NCBI GenBank assembly: GCA_015847255.1 | Contig: JADLZK010013186.1 | Span: 35,006 to 99,005, forward strand | DNA length: 64,000 nt | DNA from: Hyparrhenia diplandra | Lineage: Eukaryota; Streptophyta; Magnoliopsida; Poales; Poaceae | Reading direction: 5' to 3' | In this document: positions 33,923 to 45,280 of the stretch, one piece after another | Layout of the letters: each line of letters opens with the position of its first letter | How positions within the stretch are numbered: the stretch's first letter is position 1 | Made by a program: the position numbers and the translations under genes | Notes under the pieces: model-generated | What the model was told of the DNA's origin: nothing | The model's input: the letters and a program-made list of their open reading frames with translations, nothing else | Database searches by the model: none

Positions 33923-34227
33923 GCAGCGCCTTGCTTGAGCTGCTGCCTCGTGGCTTCACCGTGTCCACATGCTTTTTGCAACACCAGCAGTCCAGCACTC
34001 ATACGCAACCTCCCTGGCCTTATCTTTTTCTCATCCCCTTCCTCACTCTGCTCGAGCAAAGGCGCCAAGCGCCATGGCCGCCTACGCCGGGAGCTCCCAA
34101 CCGCCACCGCGAAGCACCATGGCCGCCGGCAGGCCAACGCCAAGATGGCCCGGCACAACATGGACGGCTACGAAGTGTGCTGGAGATCACGCGCCGCGCG
34201 CAGCCTGATCCGTGCTCCATCGCTTGG

Positions 34228-34405
34228 AGACGACGAGGGTGTACAGCGCGTCTATTCTCATCGCCTGCAGCCTGGGAGCACGAGCCGCCCTCGTCGCCTC
34301 AGGAGACGACGACACCGGCCGTCGCTTCGCTCGTGAGGGTGCTTTTTGAAAAATCACAGCATATAGACGGCTCCCGTCGACGCGCTGTACATGCCCTCGT
34401 CGAGT
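34228..34405. repeat. Imperfect inverted repeat
   Basis: The left arm (gagggtgtacagcgcgtctat, 34234-34254) is complementary to the right arm at about 34363-34402, which has a 13-base insertion and small differences. The loop is about 110 bases. It could be a degenerate foldback or MITE-like element. Confidence 0.45.
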
Positions 34406-34754
34406 GACTTGTATTGGAAACTGTGTAGTGAAACTAAGCATTGAGACTGATCTAAAAATCATTCAGTTAAGCTAATCATAGTCGATTTAGGACAAGCTTA
34501 GTCCTTTTATTTTTGAAACGAAGCAAGTAGTACACACAAAAATGGAGCCCACCCGTCGTCGTGCCTGGCCCAATTCAATGTCTAAGCTAACCTCGTGTCT
34601 CTCGTGGCTCCATTCCATTCGTCATGCATGATTGCATTGCATCCAATCCACCACACCCGTCCGTGCCCAGCCAGCTTTAAAACCTGCAGGACTCCATCCA
34701 TCAGTGAAGTGAATAATTGAAAACACAACACAAATTCGATCGGTCACACCAGCA

Positions 34755-35363
34755 ATGACGAAGCTGATGACGCTCCTGCTCACCACAGTCGCCGTGGGCC
34801 TCCTGCTAGCCGGCGGCGCGTCGTCGGCGGCGTGTGGCCGGCGTCGCGTACACCTGCCGCTGTACATGCACGACGTGATCGGCGGGCCGAACCGGACGGC
34901 GATCCGTCTCATCTGGGGCGTGGGACCGGCGCACGAGTCCATGCCAAACCGCACCTTCGGAGACACGGTGGCGATCGACGACCTCGTCACGGACGGGCCG
35001 GGCATCGTCGGCGACGGCGAGACCAGGCCCATCGGCCGGGCGCAGGGCACCTACATGCTCACCTCGCAGCACGAGGAGGTGATCGTGGTGGACATCACCG
35101 TCGTCCTCACTGCGGGCCCGTACAACGGCAGCACGCTCGTGCTGGCCGGCCGCGACAGGATCTACGACGAGACGAGGGAGGTCGCCGTCGTCGGCGGTAC
35201 CGGGGCTCTTCGTGGAGCCTCCGGGTACGTGCTGTGGACGACGGCCAAGGTGTATTCGGAGGTGCACATGGTGCTGGAGCTCGACGTGCACGCCACCGTG
35301 CCACTGCCCGACGATGAATACGACGACGACGCTCATGGTGGTCTTGCCAGCAGCGAGCGATGA
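34755..35363 (+). CDS. Dirigent protein
   Basis: The single exon encodes 202 residues. A signal peptide is visible (MTKLMTLLLTTVAVGLLLAG, residues 1-25). The dirigent core follows: PLYMHDVIGGPNRTAIRLI, FGDTVAIDDLVT, GRAQGTYMLTSQ, GPYNGSTLVLAGRD and VAVVGGTGALRGASGYVL. Three N-glycosylation sequons are seen (NRT twice, NGS). The tail is acidic (DDEYDDDAHGG), unlike the Cys-rich tail of its divergent neighbour. The two proteins share the same motif order and are probably old tandem duplicates that became inverted. Frame intact. The role is stereoselective phenoxy-radical coupling in the apoplast by family; the substrate is unknown. Confidence 0.88.
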   Translation: MTKLMTLLLTTVAVGLLLAGGASSAACGRRRVHLPLYMHDVIGGPNRTAIRLIWGVGPAHESMPNRTFGDTVAIDDLVTDGPGIVGDGETRPIGRAQGTYMLTSQHEEVIVVDITVVLTAGPYNGSTLVLAGRDRIYDETREVAVVGGTGALRGASGYVLWTTAKVYSEVHMVLELDVHATVPLPDDEYDDDAHGGLASSER

Positions 35364-36054
35364 TCGAGTAACAGACATGAGACATGCATGGTTAATTTCT
35401 GCTCTCTCTTTAATTTCTACCTCTCTCCGATATGATCCCATTGCTGCTAGCTTCCTGAAAAAGTAAATAAGAAGGTTTTTTTTTTTTTTTTTTGCATTCG
35501 ATTAATAAATAAATTTACAGTCTTGGATGTTTCTGTTGTATAAATAAATTGAATTAATAAGTTTGTCTTTGTACACAAGCTGTGGCCGGCCTTGAGTTTT
35601 GTTACAGAATAGTTTGAATATTAATTATTTCTAATGAATACTGTGCTACATATATATTGTGTCTCACCGGGCATGCTTATGCTTACTTTTTATAATGAAG
35701 CGTATGCGATGTAAGCTCCTTTTATACATGACTGATATATATTACAAATTTGCAAATTCGTGGATCCCACAATCTTTTATCTCTTGCATTGTTATATCAT
35801 CTCGGTCTCATAGGTTGGTTAGCTTTTTGGTACAAGATGTCCATTCAAATCAAGTTTTCAAAATGATACTGGTGTTCATATTTGAGACGCATGCATGTGG
35901 TGACTTTATTAATTTTGAGATATCTCACCTCAGTCTTTTAGGCAGGGGCGAAGCTGTGTTGTGTGTAACCCCAAAAAATTTGGACAAACAGTATATTTGA
36001 TTAAAAATTCACCATATATGTACCCGACAACACATTTATAAGCACTCACAAGCT

Positions 36055-36093
36055 ATGTCGTCGTCTGGCAGTGGCACCGAAGCATGCACGCCG
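36055..36093 (-). pseudogene. Remnant of a third dirigent gene, split by a hAT element
   Basis: On the plus strand tcgtctggcagtggcacc and gcatgcacgccg match, with few changes, the complement of the 3' part of the dirigent gene at 34755-35363 (encoding LDVHATVPLPDD). The match resumes at 37136 after the inserted element. Only some 55 bases are recognisable, so this is a tentative third dirigent copy on the minus strand. Confidence 0.35.
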
Positions 36094-37127
36094 CAGTGCC
36101 GGCCCTGAGGGCGGGCGGACGGGGCGGTCACCCTGGCCCCCCAAATCCCATGGGGCCCCATCCTGGTATACACGTATTCAATAGTCTTGCTCAAAAAACA
36201 AAGTAGTATTTAGTAGTATATGCGTTGCTTGTTTGAAGCCAGCAGTGTTTTTGGTCGTTTCTACACGCTATGCTTTTCACTGGGAAGGCCTTAAGCAACT
36301 TGCAAATCCTATTTGGCACTGACTCCCGATCGACGATTGTTGTACGTTGGGTCACTCGCTCCACACCTCGATGCATAGATTTGACTTGTCGAGACGTGAT
36401 CAACCGATCACCCATCACGCAACAACGGCGGGTGGCCGGCCATCTCGCACTCTCATGTCTAAAACGATACTAGGCGTAGCATATGTATAGTCCTAAAAAA
36501 AGCTAAAATCACCCTAACTTGAAAGAAACCAATTCTCTGGTGTTCCAACAGTGAAAAAGAGAAAACCCAAGCACGAGTAAATGAATTACTATAACATAGA
36601 TGGTCTATATATACATAAGTTTTTTAAGAATAATTCAAGTGCTGCAAGAAATCCAAACAAACAGTGGCGGATCTAGAAACACCATCTCAGGGAGGGCTAA
36701 TTAGTTAAGGACAGACTATTTTGGGATTCAGGGAGGTCTAATCAGTACGGAACATGCTATTTTAGGCTGAAAATTAAAGGATTTACATGGCTAGGGAAGA
36801 TTTGCATGTAGATAATTTAGGCCGCGCCCCGGGCTACAGCCCACCTAGCCTGGGGCGTGGATCCGCCCCTGCAAACAAGTTAGTGAGATTGTTGTCGAGG
36901 AACCAAAATACCATCATTCAATGACAACTTCACATTGAGGAACGCTATTTTTTTTTTGAAAAAATATGTATGAATTGTTTCTTATGAATATTGCTTTGTA
37001 TATGCAGTCAAATGTTTACCATTAACACTTCTTATATATATATGTGTGTTTTGTTCATATATTTATATGTGTAAGGGTCCCTAAATTTAGGTTTCGCCCC
37101 GGGCCCCTAAAAGTCAGGGCCGGCCCT
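36094..37127. mobile_element. hAT-like non-autonomous element with perfect 8-bp target duplication
   Basis: Ends cagtgccggccctgag and, complemented, agggccggccctgactttta. It is flanked by gcacgccg at 36086-36093 and 37128-37135. An 8-base duplication and such ends are typical of hAT elements. About 1.03 kb including a nested insertion, with no transposase sequence. Confidence 0.75.
36662..36871. mobile_element. hAT-like MITE nested in 36094-37127
   Basis: Begins cagtggcggatctagaaa and ends gtggatccgcccctg, inverted-complementary ends. It is flanked by caaacaaa (36654-36661) and caaacaag (36872-36879), a 7-of-8 match target duplication. About 210 bases, non-coding. Confidence 0.7.
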
Positions 37128-37566
37128 GCACGCCGACCACCGCCTCGTGGTGCCATCAGCGTAGTTATTGCCACGAGAAAGACGGGTGGATGGACACTGT
37201 TAATTATCTGCCTCTTGGTCCAGCACCTCTCAAAGGATTTTGTTCACGTTGCAATTGACATTGTGCTGGTGTTACTCCATACCAAATTAATCAACTACTT
37301 TGAAGGAGTACTACGGAGGGAGAAGCGTCACCGCCACCAACAGTCCAGCTCTCATCATCAAAAAGGAGGAAAGGGACAGGCTGCAGACAACGACAGCACC
37401 TCAGCATATTTTAAGTCACAAATTACCAACCCACTCATTTAGGGGAGGGCCAAAATTTTGATGCGTCAGCTAGCTTAAATACTTGCTGCGGGGAGCTGTC
37501 AGCGCAGTTGAGTCCATCACCGAGCACCTTGCGAGCACACAGCGTTGGCAGCCTCTGATGTTCTCA
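37128..37566. other. Short intergenic stretch between hAT element and LINE
   Basis: Starts with the second half of the tentative dirigent remnant. The 132-codon open frame that crosses the element boundary (37044-37442) is not a real gene. Confidence 0.4.
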
Positions 37567-40500
37567 TTTTTTTCGAAACCAGGCACTTTGGCCCGTTCTG
37601 CATTAAGAGAAGAAGGAATGTATGTTGACAATCTTGCACGTGCCCTAGCGAGATGCACGGGCCGTAACAAGGCGGGGCACACTAACACAAAGCACCGGCT
37701 ACAACGGTGGAGCTTAGAAGGTTGTAACTCTAGGAAGAACTAATGTTGCGACAAGGATGGAGGTCCGCTAGCCGTCTAACCCGTCGCCAAGGTGTGAAGC
37801 ACCGGCGCAAGTCCCCGAAAGCCGGCATCCACCCAAGCGTTAGCCTCGTCACGGATGAGCTCTAGGATCGCCGAAGTGGAGAGTATTGCGCCACCGAAGG
37901 TGCGCCTGTTCCTCTCCTTCCAAAGCATCGAGGGAGAGGAGGGAGGACAAGGGAGTCGAAGGCCCCGCGAAGGTCATGCGGAGCGGCGCCCGACCCCCGA
38001 GCCACTGGGCCGACGAAGGAGGCGTCGCCCGCCTCGAGGCCCCTGTGGCCAATCCCGAACCTGTGCGCGTGTCGCCCGCCGACGCATCCGGAGTAGACAC
38101 GGGGAGGCGAGAAGGTGGTCGATGTCTCGGCCCCGCTGCCCACGAGCACGCAGTTGCCGACGCCCGCAGCCGTGTCGGTGGCGCCTATCCGCAGTCCATG
38201 GGCGGCCGTGTAGCACTAGCCAAAGAAAGAACTTGACCTTCGGTGGGGCGGAGGCGCCCCAAACCTCAGCCGCCCCTCGCGAGTTCGGTGCGCCTAAGGA
38301 AGAAAGCCCGGTAGGCCGAGGGAGGAGGAGAATTGGCCACTAGCGGACCAACGCCACACATTAGCCGGTCCGGGTGTCCTCCAAAAGCCGTACACCCACG
38401 AGCCGGTCGGTGAGGGGAGAGGGAGCTCGTCGGGCACGGCGCCGTGGGGGGCGCCGCGGGCGCCGTGCATCCAAGCCGAGTCCTGCAGCGCCGTCGGACG
38501 GTGCACCCCAGGTGGGCGCCTAACCGCCCGAATAGGTGCGGCGCCGGTCGCAGATGGCACCGCCCGGGAGCCACCTATCCGCCCGAAGATGGCCCGGCGG
38601 CCGTCCCAAGCCTGGAAGTACGCCGGGGTGGAACATCCGGGCGGACGGCGGCCGGGTCCGACCGCAGGCCCACCTGGGAGGTCCGGCTGCTCACGACGCT
38701 GCCACTCCCGGGGCGTGGTCGGAGGGCTTAAGCCCTCGCACCCGAGATCCGCAGCCCGAGGCCACCCAGATCACGAGGCGCCGGAACCGCCGGCCAAGCT
38801 ACCATGCACTTGCCCGCCGACCGCCTCCGTGCCCCGCCCAAAAGGGAAGGCCCAGCGCGACGCGAAGTCGATCTCGCCCAAGGCCCAAGCCGAGAGGGCG
38901 CAGCGGATGGAGATGTGGATGTGCATGGCCGAGAGGGTGGTGCGAGAGAGAGCGCCCCCCGCCCGCCTTGGTCAGCGAGGTTGCCCTTCCAGGCCGGGAT
39001 ACGCGCCGCCACCCGGCCGACGATGCGCTGCTTTCGACGTCCCCTCAGCCGTCCGACCGAGAGAGGGACCCCCGGGTAGGTGACCGGGAAGTCCCGGACG
39101 ACAGGGAAGACCCGCAGAATCTTGGAGATGGCCTCGTCGGTGCAGCGGATCGGAGTGATGACGCACTTATCGAGGTTGGTTGCGAGGCCCGAGGCCCCCC
39201 GCGAAGAGCTCCAAGATACGGCGAATGCAGGAGAAGTCAGCGGGCGAGGGGGAAAGGATGACGACCAAGTCATCGGCGTAGATGAACGTCCTGCACTTGC
39301 CGACGCGCTGCGGCAACGGCGCGAGCATGCCGCCCTCTCGGCCCCCGCGATGAGGGAGTTGAGGACCTCCATGACGATGATGAAAAGGAAGGGAGAGAGA
39401 GGGTCGCCCTGGCGAAGTCCCCTGGCGTGGCATATGCGGCGTCCCGGGCGTCCGTTGATGAGGACCTTGGTGCTGGCCGTGGAGAGTAAAGCGGAGATCC
39501 AGTCCCCGCCCGGCGCTGTGGAAAGCTTTGCGTGCTCGAGGACCTCAAGGAGGAAAGGCCAGGCCACCGTGTCGGTCGAAGGCCTTGGCCAAGTCTACCT
39601 TCGCCAGCACCATTGGCGTCCTCCGCGTGCAGCCAATGACGCGAGCCGCACCGCGGCGGAAGTTGTCATGGATCTTGCGCCGCGGACTAAGCCAAGACCG
39701 GGTTGAGCCGCACAAGCTCGGGGAGGCGGCACAAGACGCATGGCTAGACTTTGGCGAACAGCGCTTACCCCATCGGTGGATCGCTTCGATAGGGCCGGTA
39801 GTCCCCGAGGGTCGCAGCGAGTCCGTCTTCCTCGTAGGGAGCACCATGGAGGCCACGCGTTAAGGTGGCGCTCCCGAAAGTCGACCTCCCACGTTCGGAA
39901 CACCGCGCATGACGTCCGACCCGATCACGGGCCAGGCCACACGGAAGAAGCGGCCGGTGAACCCATCAGGCCCAGGCGCACGGCAGGGCGGCGTCTCGCG
40001 AACTATCCTGTGCAGCTCGTCCATGGTGAAGGGTGCGACAAGCTCGGAGAGGTCAAGGCGAGGGAGGTCGAGACGGTGGAGGTCGATGCGGTGAGTCCGG
40101 GTGAACGGCGCCCCAGGATGGCATTGTAGTAGCTGAACACCGCGTCAGCCTTAGCCTCCTCCTCGGTAAAAGTCTGGCCGTCACACGAGATGGCAAGCAG
40201 GTAGTTTTTCCTCCATCGGTGGCAGGCCTGTAGGTGGAAGAATCTGGTGCACGCGTCAAACTCGCGGAGGTAACGAGTCCGAGCCCGCTGTCTGGCCATG
40301 GTACGTTCCAGGGAGGCGAGGCCTAACGTCTTCGCCTTGAGCTCCCGGTGCAGGTCGAGCTCACCAGGCGAAAGCACCCTCGATTCCCCGAGCAATGTCG
40401 AACCCATGGACTACAGTCCGCGCGAGCGCCAGCTGCAGCCGAATGTCACCCACGCAAGTGTCCCGCCACGCCCGGAGCGCCTTGGCGAGGGCGCGGAGCT

Positions 40501-40860
40501 TCGAATCCATCGCCCGGCACGCGTCGACATCGAGATCGGGAGGCCCCCAGGCCTCCGCAACCACGTCGATAAACCCGTCGATGCGTAGGAGGAAGTCGTC
40601 GAAGCGGAAGCGAGGACGAGCCCAAGGCTCACAGTCCAGCACCAGAAGCAGGGGCGCATGATCGGAGGAGTCCGACGAGAGGGATCGTAGCTGGTGCGAG
40701 GGGTAGCAGACGAGCCAGTCCGCAGTGGCGAATGCCCGGTCAATGCGCTCAAGAGTGGGCCGGTCCCTCCCATTGGACCAAGTATAGAGGCGTCCGAGTA
40801 GGTGGAGCTCGTGCAGCAGGAGGTCGGTGTCAAGAGACGCATGCCGGTGACTTGCATTTT
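37567..40860 (-). mobile_element. 5'-truncated L1-type LINE, ORF2 remnants
   Basis: Read on minus, the order is as in plant L1 ORF2. The C-terminal part of the AP endonuclease comes first (DSSDHAPLLLV- and WARPRFRFDDFLLRIDG-like segments at about 40,570-40,860). A linker with LREFDACTRFFHLQACHRWRK (about 40,200-40,300) follows. Then the reverse transcriptase with KVDLAKAFD (about 39,590), RPGRRICHARGLRQGDPLSPF (about 39,370-39,460) and the FIYADDLVV active site (about 39,270-39,300). The 3' end is a short poly-T (poly-A on minus) at 37567 with a cattaagag terminal motif. Many frame changes show it is dead. The GC-rich plus-strand open frames over this region are shadows. Confidence 0.8.
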
Positions 40861-41168
40861 AACCCCTGATCGATGGAATGAGGCAGCATATAATGTGTGG
40901 TCTCATGCACCTTCAGATCCAGGTTGTAGTAGTTTCTCCATACTTCACTTTCCTGAGGATACAGGTCGAACGCTGAATCATATAGTCGTCGAGCCGAGCG
41001 AGCATTTGCGAGGGTTTACCTGCCATGGTCTCCGAGCGATGCAAGGTTCGCCTCCAGCTCTATGCAGTACTGCGTGAACCTGAGGCTTGGCCGAGGTAAA
41101 GCAAGCAATCTGTGAAACCAAAACTTAATGATAATAGCAGGTGAAAACTAACTTCATGCACCTGCCAA

Positions 41169-41277
41169 TTTTTTTTTTTTTTTTTTTTTAGAAAGGCGGC
41201 AAAAAGCTTTTGCCGTGATTTATATTAGAGGAATAAAAGAAAACAAGGACAAATACAAATACAAACACACCCACTGC
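41169..41277 (-). mobile_element. Short LINE 3' end inserted in a UTP6 exon
   Basis: A run of 22 T (poly-A on minus) is followed by agaaaggcggcaaaaagctt and about 80 further bases, then UTP6 coding sequence resumes. Near-identical flanks (ctgccaatt to the left, ctgccgaattt to the right) look like a slightly diverged target duplication. The same 3' end family recurs at 45,281. Confidence 0.6.
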
Positions 41278-42214
41278 CGAATTTAATGATAGCATTGCAC
41301 ACTTCACCAGCTTCTCGAAATAGACCTTATCATGGAAAAACAATTTCATGGCCTGAAATGCATTACAAACAATTCCAAACACAGTGATAATAGCAGGGTA
41401 AAACCAAAATTTGCTAATACTATATAAAGAACTTACCATATGCCACAATCCGCCAGCCTCAATTACAGAAAACTTAGAAAGTACAGTGCCAAATAGATCA
41501 AACAGAGAGCTCAAGTTCTCCTTGCTCAAGTAAGCTCTCAGACTCCATAATTTTGCAGCATTTGAAAGAGGACCATCGCAGAGATTTTCTGCAAGAGTCT
41601 TAGCTTCCTCCAGTCTTTCTAGTTTCAAGTAAAAGTGATATGTATTGGCAAGCAAGATCCTCAGTAAGACAACCACATGATTCTGCATTTTCATAAACTT
41701 TCAGGATAGATGAAGTGAACTCTGAAGCATCAAACTCAGAATCCTGGAACAATGTGATGGAATCTTCTCTGTCAGGATATAGAACATCCATCCAAAACTT
41801 TGTGTACAACTAGTACATTTTGGAATTTGGTAGCCTTCTGACAGCTTCATCATACACCTACAATGCACACCACAATATAAACTTAGAATTTTCAGAAAGG
41901 TGTATCAGACCTAGTGTGAAGTGTAGCTGGCAGATCCTTGCTACGAAATAGGAAAAGTAGCATCGTGCACTAAACTGCAACAGACGGACATACTACAAGG
42001 CTGTTTATTACAGAAGGACAGCTTTAAAGGGTACACTATATACTCTACAAGTGTACATATTAGTCAAGCTATAATATTACAATTGCAAATGGCATTAAAG
42101 AGTTTCCCTAACAAGCATACAATACAATAACAATTACCTCATAAACAAATTAGGTAACAATCTAGTGCACAGCATACGCAACTAACATGAACTAAGCATG
42201 TGAGTACACAATAC

Positions 42215-43660
42215 TTTTTTTTTCGCGACCGGGCCATTCACCCGTTTTCATTAAGAGGGGGAAAACCAAATCCAAATACAAATTGAGTTCATGATGCCGA
42301 GTGGACATCAAAACAAACAAAAGGAGAACAAACAACCTATCTCTTTGGAAATAAGCTTGGCGATTACATGATGAACAAACACCGCGACTAGACCGGAGGA
42401 CAATGCATCCACTCGGGCCCCGAGCATTCGCTTCTTGCCTAGAAGGAAGCGCTCCATGCCCTCCCTGTTGACCTCAGCAAGAGGCCCCATGAAGACAAAC
42501 CGCAACTCGTCAAAGGATACCGCGTCCTCATGCTCGGCCTCGACCTCGACCCCCATCTTCTTGAGCAAAACTCTCCTAGCCCGGTCCTCCGGCCTGTGGA
42601 GCCTAGACCCACTCTTTGCAGCGAGCCGCGGCGCTGCGTTTCGTAGCCTGAGAGGCTTCTCGGCGCGCGGCGCGTTTTCCTCAAGACCGGCGTGGAGAGT
42701 ATGGATGTCTCCGGCGGCCTCTCAAAAGCGGCTATGAACTTCGTCAACCGACGGCACGAGCACCGAGCTCGAAGGGTGTGCAGTGCACCCATTTTCATCG
42801 CCACAAGCATGTAAAGTGATACTAGCATCAGGCACCGGGAGGTCGATCCGCACCTCGGGTTGCGCCAAGCAGCTCGCCAGGCTCCTCGAACCCCGGGCGG
42901 CGAGGCCGGGGCTGCCGGGTGCAGCGCCCGACACGACGGTGACTAGTGGGACAGCGAAGCCGGTGTCAACCAAGTCGGCCCACCGTCGTCCACCGGCCCG
43001 CAGCGGTGGTCGATGGAGGCATAGAAGCAACGCCGCAGCGATCACATCGGGCACCTCCGAGAGGCGGACGCGCGATGAGGGAAGCCGCGAGCTCATCTAG
43101 CATGGGGTCGACCCGAAGAAGGGGGACACCGCAGTCCCGCCCGGCACCGGGCGTAAGCGGGGGCGGCCAGACGAAGCCACCGGCTGGGGCCCACCTCAAA
43201 GACATCACCGCCGCTGCCGGGCGCCGATGTAGGCTCCCCCCAGCGGTGGCGGCGTAGGTGACGCGGATGGGGCCGGGAGCACCGTTGCGGGTGATCGCGC
43301 CCCTTGCCCCGGCCTCCAACCCCAACAGCGGCAGCGACGATGTCCCAGCCGGGGGCAACCGGCGCCAGCGATGGGAAGGTGCGATCGCGCATGTACATGC
43401 TTGTCGGAGAGGCAGTTGAAGCAGCGCTTCGACTAGGTCCCGGCGGAACGGGCCTCGGACGGTGAGGGCGACTATGGGTCGGCGCATGCGGCTACCGCTG
43501 GGGGGGAGGACCTCCTGCCAGCCATGACGGTGCGGAGGGGGAGGCGCGACGGTGGGGCCTCAAACGCAGGTGGACGGGACGCGCCCCGCCGTCCCTGCGA
43601 CCGTGCTGCGCTTTGCGTGCCAAGGCGCTGGTGGACGGCATGCGGTTGGCCGGCGCCTAT
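42215..43660 (-). mobile_element. LINE fragment with ORF1 remnants and 3' end
   Basis: The 3' end (nine T, then cgcgaccgggccattcaccc and ttttcattaagaggggg) is at 42,215. The minus strand carries VSFDELRFVFMGPLAEVNRE and a zinc-knuckle-like FNCLSDKHVHAR near 43,400, typical of the gag-like ORF1 of plant L1 elements. ORF2 is absent, so internal deletion or ORF1-to-3' joining has occurred. It lies in a UTP6 intron. Confidence 0.55.
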
Positions 43661-44543
43661 GATATGAATTGCATGTACTGAATTGACACAGAAAAATAAA
43701 ATAGTTGAAAATAGCCACAGTGCACTCAACTACATTCTCTATCTTTTTTATTTTGTCAAGCAAGTTTGAGATTTCGTTAATAATCATGATGGAGGTTTAG
43801 TATTTATAGGGAAGCGGTGGTATAATTCCTTTACCTGAATTGATCTGTTCAACTTATTCGACAATGCATCCTTTCTAATTGAATTACTGGAATTGTTCGA
43901 GTTGCTAAGTTGAAGCCTAGCAAATCAATCCCAGTAGTCCTCACTATGAGAGAAATCTCTCTTAAGGTCATCCAGGACCTCTAGTTTCAAGTCATCAGAA
44001 TGTGCCAAGTGAACACTGTTTAATATCTCTAAGAACTTCTTCCGCAAGCTTAAGCTTGATGGAAGAGCTTCCACTGCACTATGATATGTGGTTTGAATGG
44101 AAAACAAGGTCTTCCTTCTCCTCCAGGGCATCTCCAGCCGAGCCTGGCTCCTTGGGATCTTCGCCCTGTTCATTCAGTGGCATGAACAATTCCTTATTTT
44201 CCTCTTTGCACTGGCCTGCGTCATATATTATCGTTCTTATGGAGCGTCTTGACATCCTCTCCAAGAGCAACCTTTTGAGCCTCGAGCTTGTTAAGGTAGG
44301 TAAGCTCCATGCGAAGATACTCAAATCCACATATCAGTGCACGTGCCACGGCGACGTTCAGTTCTGATCGAATTCCCATGCTGCTGCATAGATCCATAGC
44401 CCAGGGACCTTTGGATGGAAGCGAATAGCTTGTGCGAGAATCTGAAGTGAGAAGACAAGTGCAAGGACACAAAACATTAGAGTTTTCCAGTATATGCAAA
44501 TATAAGTCCTTCTCCCTGCTGATGGTAGCTCACAATTGAACTT

Positions 44544-44570
44544 TCCTACTTTGCGCTAAGGCGTGGTCGC

Positions 44571-44610
<40 letters not shown>

Positions 44611-44615
44611 TACTT
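44544..44615 (+). mobile_element. Minute retroinsertion: 20 bases plus poly-A between 8-bp duplications
   Basis: tcctactt occurs at 44544-44551 and 44608-44615. Between the copies lie tgcgctaaggcgtggtcgcc and about 36 A. The structure is the same as at 33.9 kb, a target-primed insertion truncated to almost nothing but its tail. It lies in a UTP6 intron. Confidence 0.65.
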
Positions 44616-45280
44616 GATAAGAAACACATGAAAGAATGTGCAATGCAATTTATAATTGACTAACTTGTTGGCCAAATTAGAGTGTGTGTGGCCCCAAGTC
44701 GTAGTAAATGTGTAGCTGGACGCGTGAATAGCACATTACGGGCATAGAAATTTGTCGACTTGCCCAGATTTTTATAAGCATCAATGTCAACATAAAGGGG
44801 AACAAATGTTGAAATCGAGCAGAGGAGCAGCAAGTAACAGAGGTGGAAGTTTGAACTTAAATGGGTAGCATAGCATAGCATACAAAGGTTACAGCTATTC
44901 AAGATTGCGGCGCGTGGCTCCAAGTCATACTAAATTCTTGTTGAGCAGAGCACCCAATTCGCAAGGGAATGATAGTAAAGGAATCGATTTGGTGTTGTGC
45001 TGTTGGAGGTGGCATGCATACCAGCTTCATCCTGCCGTGTCGCTTGTGGCGGCAGAGGTTGCGGAACGAGGCCGCCCTTGAAGCTGACAGTGGCCATCCG
45101 GAGGACGCGAAGGACGCCCGCGACGTCGGAGACGGACACTTGTTGTTACCCTTCTTCCTCTTTCTCCCGCCTGCCTCGGCCTCGTCCTCGTCGTCGGCGG
45201 CGCAGGAGAAAGAGAGGAGCAGGTTGGGGCAGTGACGCTCGCGCCGCCGCGGTGGTGCTGGTGCTAGAAGAGAGATGTTT

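Larger units (their letters stand above)
33226..34754. other. Intergenic space between divergent dirigent genes
   Basis: Contains a minute poly-A insertion (33874-33906), a GC-rich block at about 33,930-34,410 with overlapping composition-driven open frames, an imperfect inverted repeat at 34228-34405, and the 5' flank of the second dirigent gene. No protein in it is recognised. Confidence 0.45.
41278..45262 (-). pseudogene. UTP6: UTP6 (U3 snoRNA-associated protein 6) pseudogene
   Basis: UTP6 is a HAT-repeat subunit of the UTP-B part of the small-subunit processome in the nucleolus. Minus-strand exons in order: VSDVAGVLRVLRMATVSFK (about 45,070-45,140); LAQAIRFHPKVPGLWIYAAA with YLRMELTYLNKLEAQKVALG (about 44,230-44,441); EALPSSLSLRKKFLEILNSV (about 43,925-44,080); YTKFWMDVLYPDREDSITLF (about 41,700-41,805); LKLERLEEAKTLAENLCDG; and AMKLFFHDKVYFEKLVKCAM (about 41,280-41,350). 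Lesions: about eight residues lost and a frame change after FKGG; one base lost after WEFDQN; a short deletion before YLRMEL; a frame change near 41,632; a probable deletion after LRA; and a LINE tail inside the last visible exon. No C-terminal exons are seen beyond 41,278. LINE pieces also lie in its introns. Confidence 0.75.

Noticed and set aside
33862..34462. Overlapping frames of 90-180 codons in the GC-rich block between the dirigent genes
   Set aside because: All frames on both strands are open, which is composition; several begin in the poly-A run.
38536..39261. 241-codon plus-strand frame, with other long plus-strand frames over 37.8-40.7 kb
   Set aside because: Antisense to LINE reverse transcriptase coding sequence; composition artefacts of very high GC.
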